This document shows positions 1-7,734 of a DNA stretch of 64,000 bases, piece by piece. Within the stretch, counting starts at the first letter, position 1. Each line of letters starts with the position of its first letter. The stretch covers positions 1 to 64,000 of the forward strand of contig NZ_JOJL01000026.1 of NCBI RefSeq assembly GCF_000721705.1, given 5' to 3'. The notes beneath the pieces are model-generated. The model ran no database searches. It saw nothing but the letters and a program-made list of their open reading frames with translations, and had not been told where the DNA came from. This DNA is from Actinoplanes subtropicus (GTDB taxonomy: Bacteria; Actinomycetota; Actinomycetes; Mycobacteriales; Micromonosporaceae). Position numbers and translations under genes: made by a program.

Positions 1-70
1 CCAAAGGAATCCAAGCCGGACCAAACCGGCCAGGGAAAAAACAAATTGGCACTGGCTTTACAAGCACCCT

Positions 71-90
71 GTTGAGTTCTCAAAGAACAA
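71..90 (-). promoter_or_regulatory. rRNA operon leader, boxA-like antitermination element
   Basis: Read on the minus strand this segment is TTGTTCTTTGAGAACTCAAC. It closely matches the boxA-type leader found ahead of 16S rRNA in actinobacteria, where Nus factors modify RNA polymerase. The leader continues toward position 1, so the 16S gene should start just outside the window on the left. Sequence match seen; function from the known family. Confidence 0.75.
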
Positions 91-127
91 CCGCACCCGG
101 GCCATCCCGCCCCGGAGCACTCGCTCA

Positions 128-156
128 ACTTTACTCTCGCTTTACCGCTCCGTCAA
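128..156 (-). promoter_or_regulatory. Strong rRNA operon promoter (minus strand)
   Basis: On the minus strand a -35 box TTGACG (151-156) is followed by exactly 17 bases and a -10 box TAAAGT (128-133). This is one of the closest matches to the vegetative sigma consensus in the window. It lies about 40 bases upstream of the boxA leader, so transcription should begin near 121 and run left into the rRNA operon. A palindrome GGAAATTTCC (162-171) lies just upstream of the -35 box, where upstream activating sequences often sit. Confidence 0.7.
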
Positions 157-360
157 ATCCCGGAAATTTCCCGGAAATGCGGAGCAAAAAGCTCAAGTCC
201 CGCGAAACGACTCCGCGAACCATACACGATGATCCGCCGAGCGAATTCTTGGGGTTTCCGTCAGGACGGCCGCTGCGGCGACCCCGGAGGGCCCCTCGCG
301 CTCGCCCGTCTCCCTGGCGGCTCGGAGAACGTTACAGGGTCCCCGGCTCCAGAACCAAAT

Positions 361-392
361 CGGCCCGCTGCGAGTCACCTCACAGCGGGCCG
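361..392 (-). terminator. Intrinsic terminator hairpin after tyrS
   Basis: A perfect 10-bp inverted repeat (CGGCCCGCTG at 361-370 and its complement at 383-392) encloses a 12-base loop, starting 13 bases after the tyrS stop. There is no long U-tract, which is common in high-GC actinomycetes. It would insulate tyrS from the downstream rRNA promoter. Confidence 0.7.
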
Positions 393-405
393 ATCATGGA
401 AAACC

Positions 406-1659
406 CTAAGAGACCTCGACGCCGGCGAACGACTTCTTGCCGCGGCGCAGCACCAGGAACCGGCCGTGGAGCAGGGCCGACGCGGGCGGCACCGCCTCCC
501 CGTCGGTGATCCGCTCGTTGTTCAGGTACGCGCCGCCCTCGGCGATCGTCCGCCGGGCCTCGTTGGCGCTCGCCACGAGACCCGTCTCCTTCAGCAGGGC
601 CGCCACGGGCGGGAGCTCACCCCGTACGGCAAGCAAGCCTGTCTCTGCCAACGCGGCGCGCAAGGTGGCCGCCGAGAGCGACTCCAGCGAACCTCGCCCG
701 AAGAGCGCCTGGCTCGCCGTGATCGCCTGCTGCGCCTCCTCGGCGCCGTGCACCAGCGTGGTGACCTCCTCGGCCAGGGCGCGCTGGGCGAGCCGGGCCT
801 GCGGGCGCTCCGCCGTCGCCTTCTCCAGCTCTTCCAACTCCTCGCGGGGCTTGAAGCTGAAGTAGCGCAGGTACTGGGCGACGTCGCGGTCGTCCGAGTT
901 GATCCAGAACTGGTAGAACGCGTACGGGGAGGTCATCGTGGGGTCGAGCCAGACGGCGCCGCCCTCGCTCTTGCCGAACTTGGTGCCGTCCGCCTTGAGC
1001 ACCAGCGGGGTGGTGAACGCGTGCACCGGGCCGGCCCCGCGGCGCCGCACGAAGTCGACGCCGGCGGTGATGTTGCCCCACTGGTCGGAGCCGCCGTACT
1101 GCAGGGCGCAGCCGTGGCGTACGTGCAGCTGGTAGAAGTCGTTCGCCTGCAGGAGCTGGTAGCTGAACTCGGTGAAGCTGATGCCGGTCTCGAGGCGGTT
1201 GCGCACCACGTCGCGGGCCAGCATCTTGTTGACCGGGAAGTGCTTGCCGACGTCCCGGAGGAACTCGATCACCGAGGTCGGGCCGGTCCAGTCCAGGTTG
1301 TTGACCAGCTCCGCGCCATTTGCCCCGTCGTAGGTGACAAATGGCGACAACTGCCCACGAATCCGGTCGACCCACCCTTCGATGACCTCCGGCGGATTCA
1401 GCGTCCGCTCGCTCGACTCCCGCGGATCGCCGATCTGGCCGGTGGCGCCGCCGACGAGCAGCAGCGGCTTGTGGCCGGCCTGCTGGAGCCGGCGAGCCGT
1501 CATCACCTGCATCAGGTGGCCGACGTGCAGCGAGGCGGCGGTGGGGTCGAAGCCCACATAGAAGGTGATCCCGGAGCCGTTGAGAGCTTCGGTGAGCGAA
1601 GCCAAATCGGTCGAATCCTGGATCAAGCCCCGCCACTGCAGGTCGTCTACGAGAGTCAC
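406..1659 (-). CDS. tyrS: Tyrosyl-tRNA synthetase
   Basis: Charges tRNA-Tyr with tyrosine in the cytoplasm for protein synthesis. The 417-residue product has the class I signature HVGHL (HIGH motif) and the KFGKS form of KMSKS, plus the GGSDQWGN tyrosine-pocket segment. The C-terminal end is the S4-like RNA-binding domain. The reading frame is open much further upstream, but the GTG at 1659 gives the family's usual N-terminus and length. The gene is followed by a strong hairpin and then by the rRNA promoter, so tyrS and the rRNA operon are codirectional. The nearest upstream gene, ppk2, is divergent, with 60 bases between the two starts. Identity is secure. Confidence 0.97.
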   Translation of the reverse strand: MTLVDDLQWRGLIQDSTDLASLTEALNGSGITFYVGFDPTAASLHVGHLMQVMTARRLQQAGHKPLLLVGGATGQIGDPRESSERTLNPPEVIEGWVDRIRGQLSPFVTYDGANGAELVNNLDWTGPTSVIEFLRDVGKHFPVNKMLARDVVRNRLETGISFTEFSYQLLQANDFYQLHVRHGCALQYGGSDQWGNITAGVDFVRRRGAGPVHAFTTPLVLKADGTKFGKSEGGAVWLDPTMTSPYAFYQFWINSDDRDVAQYLRYFSFKPREELEELEKATAERPQARLAQRALAEEVTTLVHGAEEAQQAITASQALFGRGSLESLSAATLRAALAETGLLAVRGELPPVAALLKETGLVASANEARRTIAEGGAYLNNERITDGEAVPPASALLHGRFLVLRRGKKSFAGVEVS

Positions 1660-1719
1660 ACCCGCGATTCTCCCGCACCCGCCGGTGCGGCTCACACCGG
1701 GTTTCGCCATGCTGTAGGG

Positions 1720-2469
1720 ATGAGTCGCCTGGGTAGCGCCACGTCGCCCGTCGAGATCTCGAAGAAGAAGGCCGAGGTCCGCCTCGAGGAGGCGCAGAAG
1801 CGCCTGCTCCGGCTGCGCCTGATTCTCGGCGGGCAGATCGGCGAGAAGCGCATCGGGCCGCCGCTCACCTGCGTCTTCGAGGGGTGGGACGCGTCCGGCA
1901 AGGGCGGGGCGATCAAGCGGCTGGTGACCCCGCTGGACCCGCGGCACGTGCGGGTGTCGCAGTTCGCGGCGCCCACCTACGACGAGAAGCGGCACCATTT
2001 CCTCTGGCGGTTCTGGCCGAAGCTGCCCGGCTGGGGTGGTATGTCGGTGTTCGACCGGTCCTGGTACGGCCGGGTGCTGGTCGAGCGGGTCGAGGGGTTC
2101 GCCACCGAGGAGCAGTGGAAGCGCGCGTACAACGAGATCGTCGAGTTCGAGCGGACCCTGGTCGCCGAGGGCATGATCATGGTCAAGTTCTGGATGCACG
2201 TGTCGCCGGAGGAGCAGTTGCGGCGCTTCGAGGACCGGGCGCACGACCCGCTGCGCACCTGGAAGCTGACCGACGAGGACTGGCGCAACCGGGACAAGCG
2301 CCCGCAATACGAGGCGGCCGTCGAGGAGATGCTGGAGCGCTGCGACCCGACCTGGGCCCCGTGGCACGTCATTCCCGGCGACGACAAGCATTACGCCCGC
2401 TTCGCCGTGGTCGAGGCGGTCTGCGACGCGGTCGAGGAGGAACTGACCAAGCGCGGCTTTCAGATCTGA
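1720..2469 (+). CDS. ppk2: Polyphosphate kinase 2 family protein
   Basis: PPK2 enzymes transfer phosphate between polyphosphate and nucleotides, usually making ADP or GDP/GTP from AMP or GDP. The 249-residue product has the Walker A region EGWDASGKGG at residues 54-63, the Walker B FDRSWYGR at 111-118, and the family's helical lid segment with several Arg and Lys residues. Length is normal for a single-domain class I PPK2. The ATG at 1720 is chosen because the protein family starts shortly before the conserved SKKKAEVRL helix; upstream in-frame sequence lies in the divergent tyrS. Substrate preference (ADP, GDP or AMP) cannot be read from sequence alone. Confidence 0.9.
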   Translation: MSRLGSATSPVEISKKKAEVRLEEAQKRLLRLRLILGGQIGEKRIGPPLTCVFEGWDASGKGGAIKRLVTPLDPRHVRVSQFAAPTYDEKRHHFLWRFWPKLPGWGGMSVFDRSWYGRVLVERVEGFATEEQWKRAYNEIVEFERTLVAEGMIMVKFWMHVSPEEQLRRFEDRAHDPLRTWKLTDEDWRNRDKRPQYEAAVEEMLERCDPTWAPWHVIPGDDKHYARFAVVEAVCDAVEEELTKRGFQI

Positions 2470-2474
2470 GTCGC

Positions 2475-3025
2475 TCAGCCGAGGTCGTGCTCGGCCGGGT
2501 CGGTGTTGAGCACCCACGCCAGCGGCATGGTCGCCTGGACGGCGTATTTGTCGCCATCGAGGCGGTGCATGGTCACAGTCTGAGCCGAGTCTTGGTCGAT
2601 CATCCAGTACTGCGGGATGCCTGCGGCGGCGTTTTCCTTGCGTTTGGTGACCGTGTCCACGCCCTCGGAGCCCGGGGAGACGATCTCGACCACGAGAAGG
2701 ACATCGTCGACTGGAAGCCAGACCACGTCGGCCTGCGCCTTGCTCCAGACAACCAGGTCCGGAATGCGGCCACCGACACCGTTCGGTCGGGAATGCGTAG
2801 ACCGACCGCCTGCGTGACCCGCTCAGCAGGGATCCCGGCTGCTAGCAGCCATGCCATCAGCCGCGTCGCGATGATGGCATGGACATACCCCGGGGGCGGC
2901 ATGACCGAGAGCACTCCCTCGGGGCTTATCTCGTATCGGTGATGCTCGTCGGCGGCCATCATCGCCGTCAGGTCATCGAGCGTCACGACCGCAGGCATGT
3001 ACCTGCCGACAGCCTCTGAGCTCAT
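2475..3025 (-). pseudogene. Frameshifted Uma2-family (DUF820) endonuclease-like gene
   Basis: The first part, from ATG 3025, has the Uma2 start (a TLDDL helix, HHRYE, then a PPPGYVHA segment). The C-terminal part is in another frame and holds the family core VVEIVSPGSEG with the VTKRKENAAAGIPQYW motif. The two halves join if one A is restored near 2782, giving a continuous GLRIPDRNGVGGRIPDLVVW. So one base is missing relative to the ancestral gene, either a real mutation or a sequencing error. Uma2 proteins have a PD-(D/E)xK-like fold and are very common in actinomycetes; their role is unclear. A -10-like TAGGAT lies 7 bases before the start codon, which suggests leaderless transcription. Confidence 0.8.
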
Positions 3026-3033
3026 GAGCTCAT
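3018..3033. repeat. 16-bp perfect palindrome over the Uma2 start codon
   Basis: TGAGCTCATGAGCTCA is its own reverse complement and is centred on the start codon of the Uma2 gene, immediately downstream of the putative -10 box (3033-3038 on the minus strand). It could be an operator or a chance feature; no matching protein is known to me. Confidence 0.5.
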
Positions 3034-3173
3034 CCTACCGATTCCGCCCCCCGCTTTCGTTGCAGGACAGCCCGGCGGCCCGGGACGGCCTGGAGTTGCT
3101 ACGGTCCGGTCGGGTGCGGCGGGGGCGGTCGTTGTGCGGTTGGGGCGGCTCAGCCTCGTACGATATCGGCTTT

Positions 3174-3830
3174 TTATGGTCTTTGGGCTTGGTACGGCGG
3201 GAGGTTGAGGGCGGCTCGGATTTTGGACTGGACCTCTTCGGCCTCGGGGCGGGCGTCGATGTCGTGGACGAACTCCTTGCGGCGGAAGAGTTCGAGGACC
3301 GGGCGGGTCTTTTCGTTGTAGTCGCGGAGGCGGGCGTCCAGGGCGTCGGGGGTGTCGTCGGCGCGGGTGATCAGCTGGTGGCCGCAGATGTCGCAGCGGC
3401 CCTCCTCCTTGGGGCGGTCGGCGATCAGGTTGTAGTCCATGCCGCAGTTGGGGCACAGGCGGCGGCTGAGCACGCGGCGGCGGACCTCCTCCTCGGGCAG
3501 CTCCAGGTGGATGACGCCGTCGATGTCGTAGGACTCCATGAAGAACTCCGCCTGGCGGCCGTTGCGGGGGAAGCCGTCGATGACGAAGCCGTAGTTCCAG
3601 TCGTGCTGTTCGAGGCGATCGCGGACGACCGACTCGACCATGTCGTCGCCGACCAGCTCGCCGGCGTTCATCACGCGGCGGACCTGGGCGCCGAGCTTGG
3701 TGTGGTTCTGCACGTGCCAGCGGAAGATGTCGCCGACGGCGATGTGCACCAGGTCGAGGTCGTCGCAGAGCAGCTCGCTCTGGGTGCCCTTGCCGCTGCC
3801 CTGAACCCCCATGATCACGTACTTGCGCAT
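3174..3830 (-). CDS. Adenylate kinase family protein with zinc lid
   Basis: Nucleoside monophosphate kinase of the adenylate kinase family, which would balance AMP, ADP and ATP. The 218-residue product has the P-loop GVQGSGKGT (residues 8-16), the DGFPRN motif (85-90), and a long-form lid with a four-cysteine zinc site (Cys126, 129, 146, 149). The canonical actinobacterial adk lies in the secY ribosomal-protein operon, which is not here, so this is probably a second, paralogous kinase. Its ATG overlaps the upstream stop as TGATG, so it should be translationally coupled to the 189-residue protein before it. It is not certain that AMP is the preferred acceptor. Confidence 0.88.
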   Translation of the reverse strand: MRKYVIMGVQGSGKGTQSELLCDDLDLVHIAVGDIFRWHVQNHTKLGAQVRRVMNAGELVGDDMVESVVRDRLEQHDWNYGFVIDGFPRNGRQAEFFMESYDIDGVIHLELPEEEVRRRVLSRRLCPNCGMDYNLIADRPKEEGRCDICGHQLITRADDTPDALDARLRDYNEKTRPVLELFRRKEFVHDIDARPEAEEVQSKIRAALNLPPYQAQRP

Positions 3831-4399
3831 CAGATCGCTCCGAGTCGTAGGGGGCCGGTCGCCGGCCGCCCGGTCAGCGTCGTCGGGTCAATGCTCCAGG
3901 CATCGGCCACCTTGAGCACGTCCATTTCGCCAACGAGAACTGTCGTTTCCTCGTCCAGTTCCGCGGGCAGGCCGGCGGCGCGCTCGGCCGGGCCGGGCTC
4001 GCCGTGCCAGGAGGTGATGTCGCCGGTCTGGCCGACGTAGCCGAACGCGCGGACCAGCTCGCCCTTGACCGCGCGCTGCCAGCGGTGCAGCTCGGTGACC
4101 CGATGGGTGGCGAAGAACTGCACCTCGGTGCCGAGCGCCTCGGACAGGGCGAGCACGTCATTGTTCTGCTGGAAGAAAATCCGCCCGGTGGCCAGGATCC
4201 AGTGGGTGTCGCGGGCGCCGGGCAGCGGCGGGGTCACCGCCACCCGGTCATCGGTCAGATAGGCCAGGTCGATGCCCTCGCGCCACGGGACCGGGCCCAG
4301 GTCGCGCAGGCCGAGGGCCTCGAGCACCGCGGCCGGGTCGTCGCCGGCGACCGCCAGCCACGCCTGCTTGCTGCCGAAACCCACCATGGCGTCGCTCAT
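3830..4399 (-). CDS. Conserved hypothetical protein coupled to adenylate-kinase paralogue
   Basis: I do not recognise a named domain. The 189-residue product is soluble, without signal peptide or membrane segment. It has an N-terminal GFGSKQAWLAV stretch, a central segment WILATGRIFFQ, and a well-formed HRVTELHRWQRA helix. This resembles the small SMI1/KNR4-like or immunity-type proteins common in actinomycetes, but that is only a resemblance. Its stop codon shares one base with the start of the kinase gene downstream, which argues for a two-gene operon. Confidence 0.75.
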   Translation of the reverse strand: MSDAMVGFGSKQAWLAVAGDDPAAVLEALGLRDLGPVPWREGIDLAYLTDDRVAVTPPLPGARDTHWILATGRIFFQQNNDVLALSEALGTEVQFFATHRVTELHRWQRAVKGELVRAFGYVGQTGDITSWHGEPGPAERAAGLPAELDEETTVLVGEMDVLKVADAWSIDPTTLTGRPATGPLRLGAI

Positions 4400-4420
4400 G
4401 GCATCAACGCTATCCGGCGG

Positions 4421-4873
4421 TCACGCCCAGCCGTACTCGGCGCGCAGTTTCGCGGCTACCTGGTCGAACCGGGGCCGGTCGAGGATCGCGCCCTCCCGGC
4501 GGATGCCGTTGCCGTCGATGTCGAGCACCCGGTCGAGGCGGATCCACGAGGGCCGCTGCTCGCGGTCCCAGGTGCCGGGGCCGAGCGCCATCCAGTTGTG
4601 CTGGCCGTCGCGCTGGTTCTGGCTGGAGAGCATGAGGCCGTAGACGTCGCGGCCGTGCCGGCCGACCACCAGCACCGGGCGGTCCTTGCCCTTGGAGGGG
4701 TCGTCCTCGTAGGGCACCCAGGTCCAGACGATCTCACCGGGGTCGGCGTCGCCGTCGAGCTTCGGGCAGTACTCCAGGTGGCGGCCGCTGCGGGGGCGGG
4801 GCAGGTGCCGGGGCGGGCGGGGTGAGCGCGGTTTCGCGGATCGGCGGAACAGCGAGCTGAGAATCTTGACCAC
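4421..4873 (-). CDS. PemK/MazF-like protein
   Basis: The 150-residue product has a basic, proline-rich N-terminus (residues 1-30) and then the PemK/MazF core: GEIVWTWVPY, followed by DRPVLVVGR. MazF-type toxins are mRNA-cleaving endoribonucleases. Here the family is preceded by an unusual arginine-rich leader and there is no recognisable antitoxin gene beside it, so it may be a housekeeping or solitary member rather than a working toxin. It lies about 20 bases upstream of the hypothetical/kinase pair on the same strand. The family call is reasonable; the toxin activity is inference. Confidence 0.7.
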   Translation of the reverse strand: MVKILSSLFRRSAKPRSPRPPRHLPRPRSGRHLEYCPKLDGDADPGEIVWTWVPYEDDPSKGKDRPVLVVGRHGRDVYGLMLSSQNQRDGQHNWMALGPGTWDREQRPSWIRLDRVLDIDGNGIRREGAILDRPRFDQVAAKLRAEYGWA

Positions 4874-4891
4874 GCAGGCACTCTAGGCGGA

Positions 4892-5632
4892 TCAGTCGAC
4901 GAAGTCCTGGGTCATCCAGGTGATGCCCCTGGCGTCGCGGACGATGCTCAGGCCGATCCGCTTGAAGCCGGTGTTCAGCAGGTTCTTGCGGTGGCCGTCG
5001 TTCGGCGGCTTCTCGGCGAGCATGCTGTCGGTCAGGCCGTTCGCGGCCGCGATGATGTCGGCGTCGCTGGAGCCGCTGGAGCCGTAGCCGATGTTCTCGC
5101 CGGCCGAGGTCCACTGGACGCCCTGGGCAGTGAAGCGCTCGCCGAGGCCGCTCTCGCCAGGGCACTGGTGCTCGAGGCCGCAGCCGTTGATCATCAGCTG
5201 GTTGTGCTTGGCGGAGGCCTTGGCGAGGCTGGTGTCCAGGGTCAGCGCGGAGAGGCCGGCGTCGGCGCGGGCGGCGTTGATGTGCTGGAGGACCGCGTCG
5301 AGGATCGCATCGCCGGTCTTCGGGACCGAGCTGGTGGCGGGCGGCTTGGTCGTCGGCTTGGTCGTCTTTCTCGGCGTGGTGGTCGTTTTGCGGGGAGCCG
5401 GGGCCTTTGTCGTGGACGGGGAAGGGGATGGGGAGGACGGGACGGGCGACTCGGCGACGGCCGGCGCCGACTCGCCCGGGGCGGGGGCGGTCGTCTGCAA
5501 GGCGGCTGCGGGCTTCGTCTCGGCCGTCGCGGAGGCGTGCCGGCTCAGGCCGATGACCGTGAACCCCGTCCCGATCACCACGGCGGTGGCGCCGGCCACC
5601 ATCGTGTAGCGGAGACGGACGGCGGCGGACAT
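4892..5632 (-). CDS. Secreted CAP-domain (SCP/PR1-like) protein
   Basis: The 246-residue product has an N-terminal hydrophobic segment (about residues 9-30), then a Pro/Ser/Thr/Lys-rich linker (about 35-105) typical of wall-spanning actinomycete proteins, and a C-terminal CAP domain. CAP features seen are the N-terminal INAAR helix, HNQLM, SAGENIGYG and GHRKNLLN. Bacterial CAP proteins are extracellular, of mostly unknown function. The ATG at 5632 gives a normal signal-anchor start with AAGGTG upstream. It ends just before the PemK-like gene start, so the genes on this strand may be cotranscribed. Confidence 0.88.
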   Translation of the reverse strand: MSAAVRLRYTMVAGATAVVIGTGFTVIGLSRHASATAETKPAAALQTTAPAPGESAPAVAESPVPSSPSPSPSTTKAPAPRKTTTTPRKTTKPTTKPPATSSVPKTGDAILDAVLQHINAARADAGLSALTLDTSLAKASAKHNQLMINGCGLEHQCPGESGLGERFTAQGVQWTSAGENIGYGSSGSSDADIIAAANGLTDSMLAEKPPNDGHRKNLLNTGFKRIGLSIVRDARGITWMTQDFVD

Positions 5633-5748
5633 CGACACGGGTGGACACCTTCGGCTCGCGGGCAGGGGACAGCGCCCGTCCACTATGGGTGCCGTCCCGG
5701 CCGCGTACCGGGCAGCTAAAGAGCCCTTAAGAGAACGATCAGGGAGAT

Positions 5749-5958
5749 CTAACGAAGGCGGTCGAACTCCCCGTCGCGTACGCCCGCGAGGAAGGCCCGC
5801 CACGCGCCGGGAGCAAAGGTCAGCGTGGCGCCGTCGCGGTCCTTGCTGTCTCGTACGGCCACGACGCCCGGAAGGTTCACCGCGACCTCGACGCAGTCGC
5901 CACCGTTGCCGCCGCTGCGGGCGCTCTTGTGCCAGACCGCACCGGTCAGGTCACTCAT
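5749..5958 (-). CDS. DUF397 domain protein
   Basis: A 69-residue protein with the DUF397 pattern: W.KSARSG, NGGDCVEVA, VAVRDSKD, and a C-terminal W..F segment. DUF397 proteins are small partners of XRE-DUF5753 regulators in actinobacteria (the WhiJ/AbaA-like systems of Streptomyces). The ATG at 5958 is preferred over the GTG at 5961 because AAGGAG then sits at usable spacing. The gene overlaps the end of the upstream XRE gene by 8 bases, so the pair is coupled. Confidence 0.88.
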   Translation of the reverse strand: MSDLTGAVWHKSARSGGNGGDCVEVAVNLPGVVAVRDSKDRDGATLTFAPGAWRAFLAGVRDGEFDRLR

Positions 5959-6826
5959 CACTCTCCTTGATCACCGCGTGGATCAGGGCGTCCGACTCGT
6001 CCTCGCTCAGGGCGACGTCCGAAAGATCTACCCAGATGGACTCGTAGGTATTCACCTCGGTAACTTTGTCGAGGTAGAGGGCGCCGGTGAGGCTCTCGCA
6101 GTAGATCGTGGTGGGCTCCGGCGGCGCGGCACCGACGGCCGGGAAGTCGAGGATGGTGAATTGGCCGGAACTGGCCGCACGATGCGGACCGGCCGCGAAC
6201 GGAATCACCCGGACCCGCACGTTCGGCCGGGTGGAGACGTTGACCAGGTGGGCCAACTGCTTGCGCATGCCGAGCCGGTCGGGAATGGCGCGGCGCAGCA
6301 CGCCCTCGTCGAGCATGACCTCGAGCCGCGGCGGCTCCGGCAACTCGCGGGTGAGCAGGGACTGCCGTTCCAGCCGGACGGCGACCGCGTTGTGCACGCC
6401 GGTCGCGTCCTTGCCGAGCCACTTCGCGAAGACGAACTCGGCGTACTCCCGGCACTGCAACAGACCAGGGACCAGATTCGGGGCGTACGCGCGAAGCCGG
6501 CCGGCCGCCTGCTCCATGCCGACGTACAGCTCGAACCAGTCGGGCACCACGTCGCCGTACGCGTGCCACCAGCCCTTCGCCTTGGACTCCTGAGCCAGCG
6601 CGATCAGCACCTCGGTCATCTGCCGGTCGGCCTGATAGACGCCGCACATCGCGATCACGTCGTGCTTGCGGACCGGAACCTCGCCGTTCTCGATCCGGTA
6701 CATCCGGGCCCGGGAGAACTCGAGCTCCTCGGCGGCGGCCATCAGCGAGATGCCGGCCTGTTCGCGCAACTGCCGCATGAGCCGGCCCACCTGACGGCGC
6801 GGAACGGTCGACCCGGTGTCGGGCAT
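5951..6826 (-). CDS. XRE-family regulator with DUF5753 domain
   Basis: The 291-residue product has an N-terminal helix-turn-helix (about residues 10-65, with GISLMAAAEELEFSRARMYRIENG as the HTH region written here in pieces: GISLMAAAEEL then FSRARMYRIENGE). A C-terminal DUF5753 ligand/interaction domain follows, recognisable by VPGLLQ and a C-terminal TIYCESLTGALY. Such regulators act with DUF397 partners and influence development and antibiotic production in Streptomyces. The paired DUF397 gene follows with an overlap. The divergent neighbour is a SAM-dependent methyltransferase, often found beside these pairs. Confidence 0.9.
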   Translation of the reverse strand: MPDTGSTVPRRQVGRLMRQLREQAGISLMAAAEELEFSRARMYRIENGEVPVRKHDVIAMCGVYQADRQMTEVLIALAQESKAKGWWHAYGDVVPDWFELYVGMEQAAGRLRAYAPNLVPGLLQCREYAEFVFAKWLGKDATGVHNAVAVRLERQSLLTRELPEPPRLEVMLDEGVLRRAIPDRLGMRKQLAHLVNVSTRPNVRVRVIPFAAGPHRAASSGQFTILDFPAVGAAPPEPTTIYCESLTGALYLDKVTEVNTYESIWVDLSDVALSEDESDALIHAVIKESDE

Positions 6827-6939
6827 GCTCTGTCCCTTCCGAGAATCCCTGCGCGGGAATCCCAGTGGGACACAGAGTAGTTGCTTGATCGCTCCTCGTG
6901 AAATCCCATCGGGGCCATGATCCTCATAGGATGGTCCTC

Positions 6940-7731
6940 ATGACGGACAGGTTCGACTCGGGAGTCGCGCACCCGGCCCGGCGCTACAACTACTGGCTGG
7001 GCGGCAAGGACAACTTCGCGGCCGACCGGGAGTCGGGTGACCTGCTCGCCAAGGCGTACCCGGCGGCCCGGATCGCGGCCCGCGCCAACCGGGCCTTCCT
7101 CCGGCGGGCCGTGCACCACCTGGCCGCCGACGCCGGCATCCGCCAGTTCCTCGACATCGGCACCGGCCTGCCGACCGCCGACAACACGCACGAGGTCGCG
7201 CAGCGGGTCGCCCCGGCGGCGCGGATCGTCTATGTCGACAACGACCCGATGGTGATGGCGCATGCCCGCGCGCTGCTGACCAGCACCCCCACCGGCGAGA
7301 CCCGGTACGTCGAGCAGGACCTGCGCAACCCGGAGAAGATCCTGGCCGAGGCGTCGATCCTGGACCTCGCCCGGCCGGTCGGGCTGATCCTGGTGGCGGT
7401 CGTGCACTTCCTGCCGTCCCAGGAGCAGGCGCGGCAGATCGTGCACACCCTGCTCGACGCCCTGCCCTCGGGCAGTCGCCTGGTGATGTCCTGCGCCACC
7501 ACCGAGTTCCTGACCCCGGAGCTCAGGGCGAACTGGGACGAGTCGCTGCGCACCGGCCGGTCGGACGTCCACCCGCGGACGCGGGCCGAGTTCGAGGAGT
7601 TCTTCGCCGGGCTGGAGATCGTCGACCCGGGCGTGGTGGCGGTCAGCGAGTGGCGCCCCTCCTCCGCGGAGAACGAGGAGCGCGCCACCCCGGTCGAGGC
7701 GTCGATCTTCGGTGCGGTCGGGGTAAAGTAG
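6940..7731 (+). CDS. SAM-dependent methyltransferase (DUF574/PF04672 family)
   Basis: The 263-residue product belongs to the actinobacterial family typified by ARRYNYWLGGKDNF at the N-terminus, with the SAM-binding LDIGTGLP (motif I) and VYVDNDPMV (motif II). The target is unknown. The ATG at 6940 has AGGATGG just upstream; an in-frame ATG at 6931 is the alternative. It is divergent from the XRE/DUF397 pair and ends 3 bases before mpg, so it may be cotranscribed with mpg. Confidence 0.88.
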   Translation: MTDRFDSGVAHPARRYNYWLGGKDNFAADRESGDLLAKAYPAARIAARANRAFLRRAVHHLAADAGIRQFLDIGTGLPTADNTHEVAQRVAPAARIVYVDNDPMVMAHARALLTSTPTGETRYVEQDLRNPEKILAEASILDLARPVGLILVAVVHFLPSQEQARQIVHTLLDALPSGSRLVMSCATTEFLTPELRANWDESLRTGRSDVHPRTRAEFEEFFAGLEIVDPGVVAVSEWRPSSAENEERATPVEASIFGAVGVK

Positions 7732-7734
7732 CCG

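Noticed and set aside
2466..2478. CTGAG-TCG-CTCAG as a bidirectional terminator between ppk2 and Uma2
   Set aside because: A 5-bp stem with a 3-base loop is too weak to call.
4421..4873. A complete toxin-antitoxin module
   Set aside because: No antitoxin-like gene overlaps or precedes the PemK/MazF-like protein, and its basic leader is atypical for a toxin.
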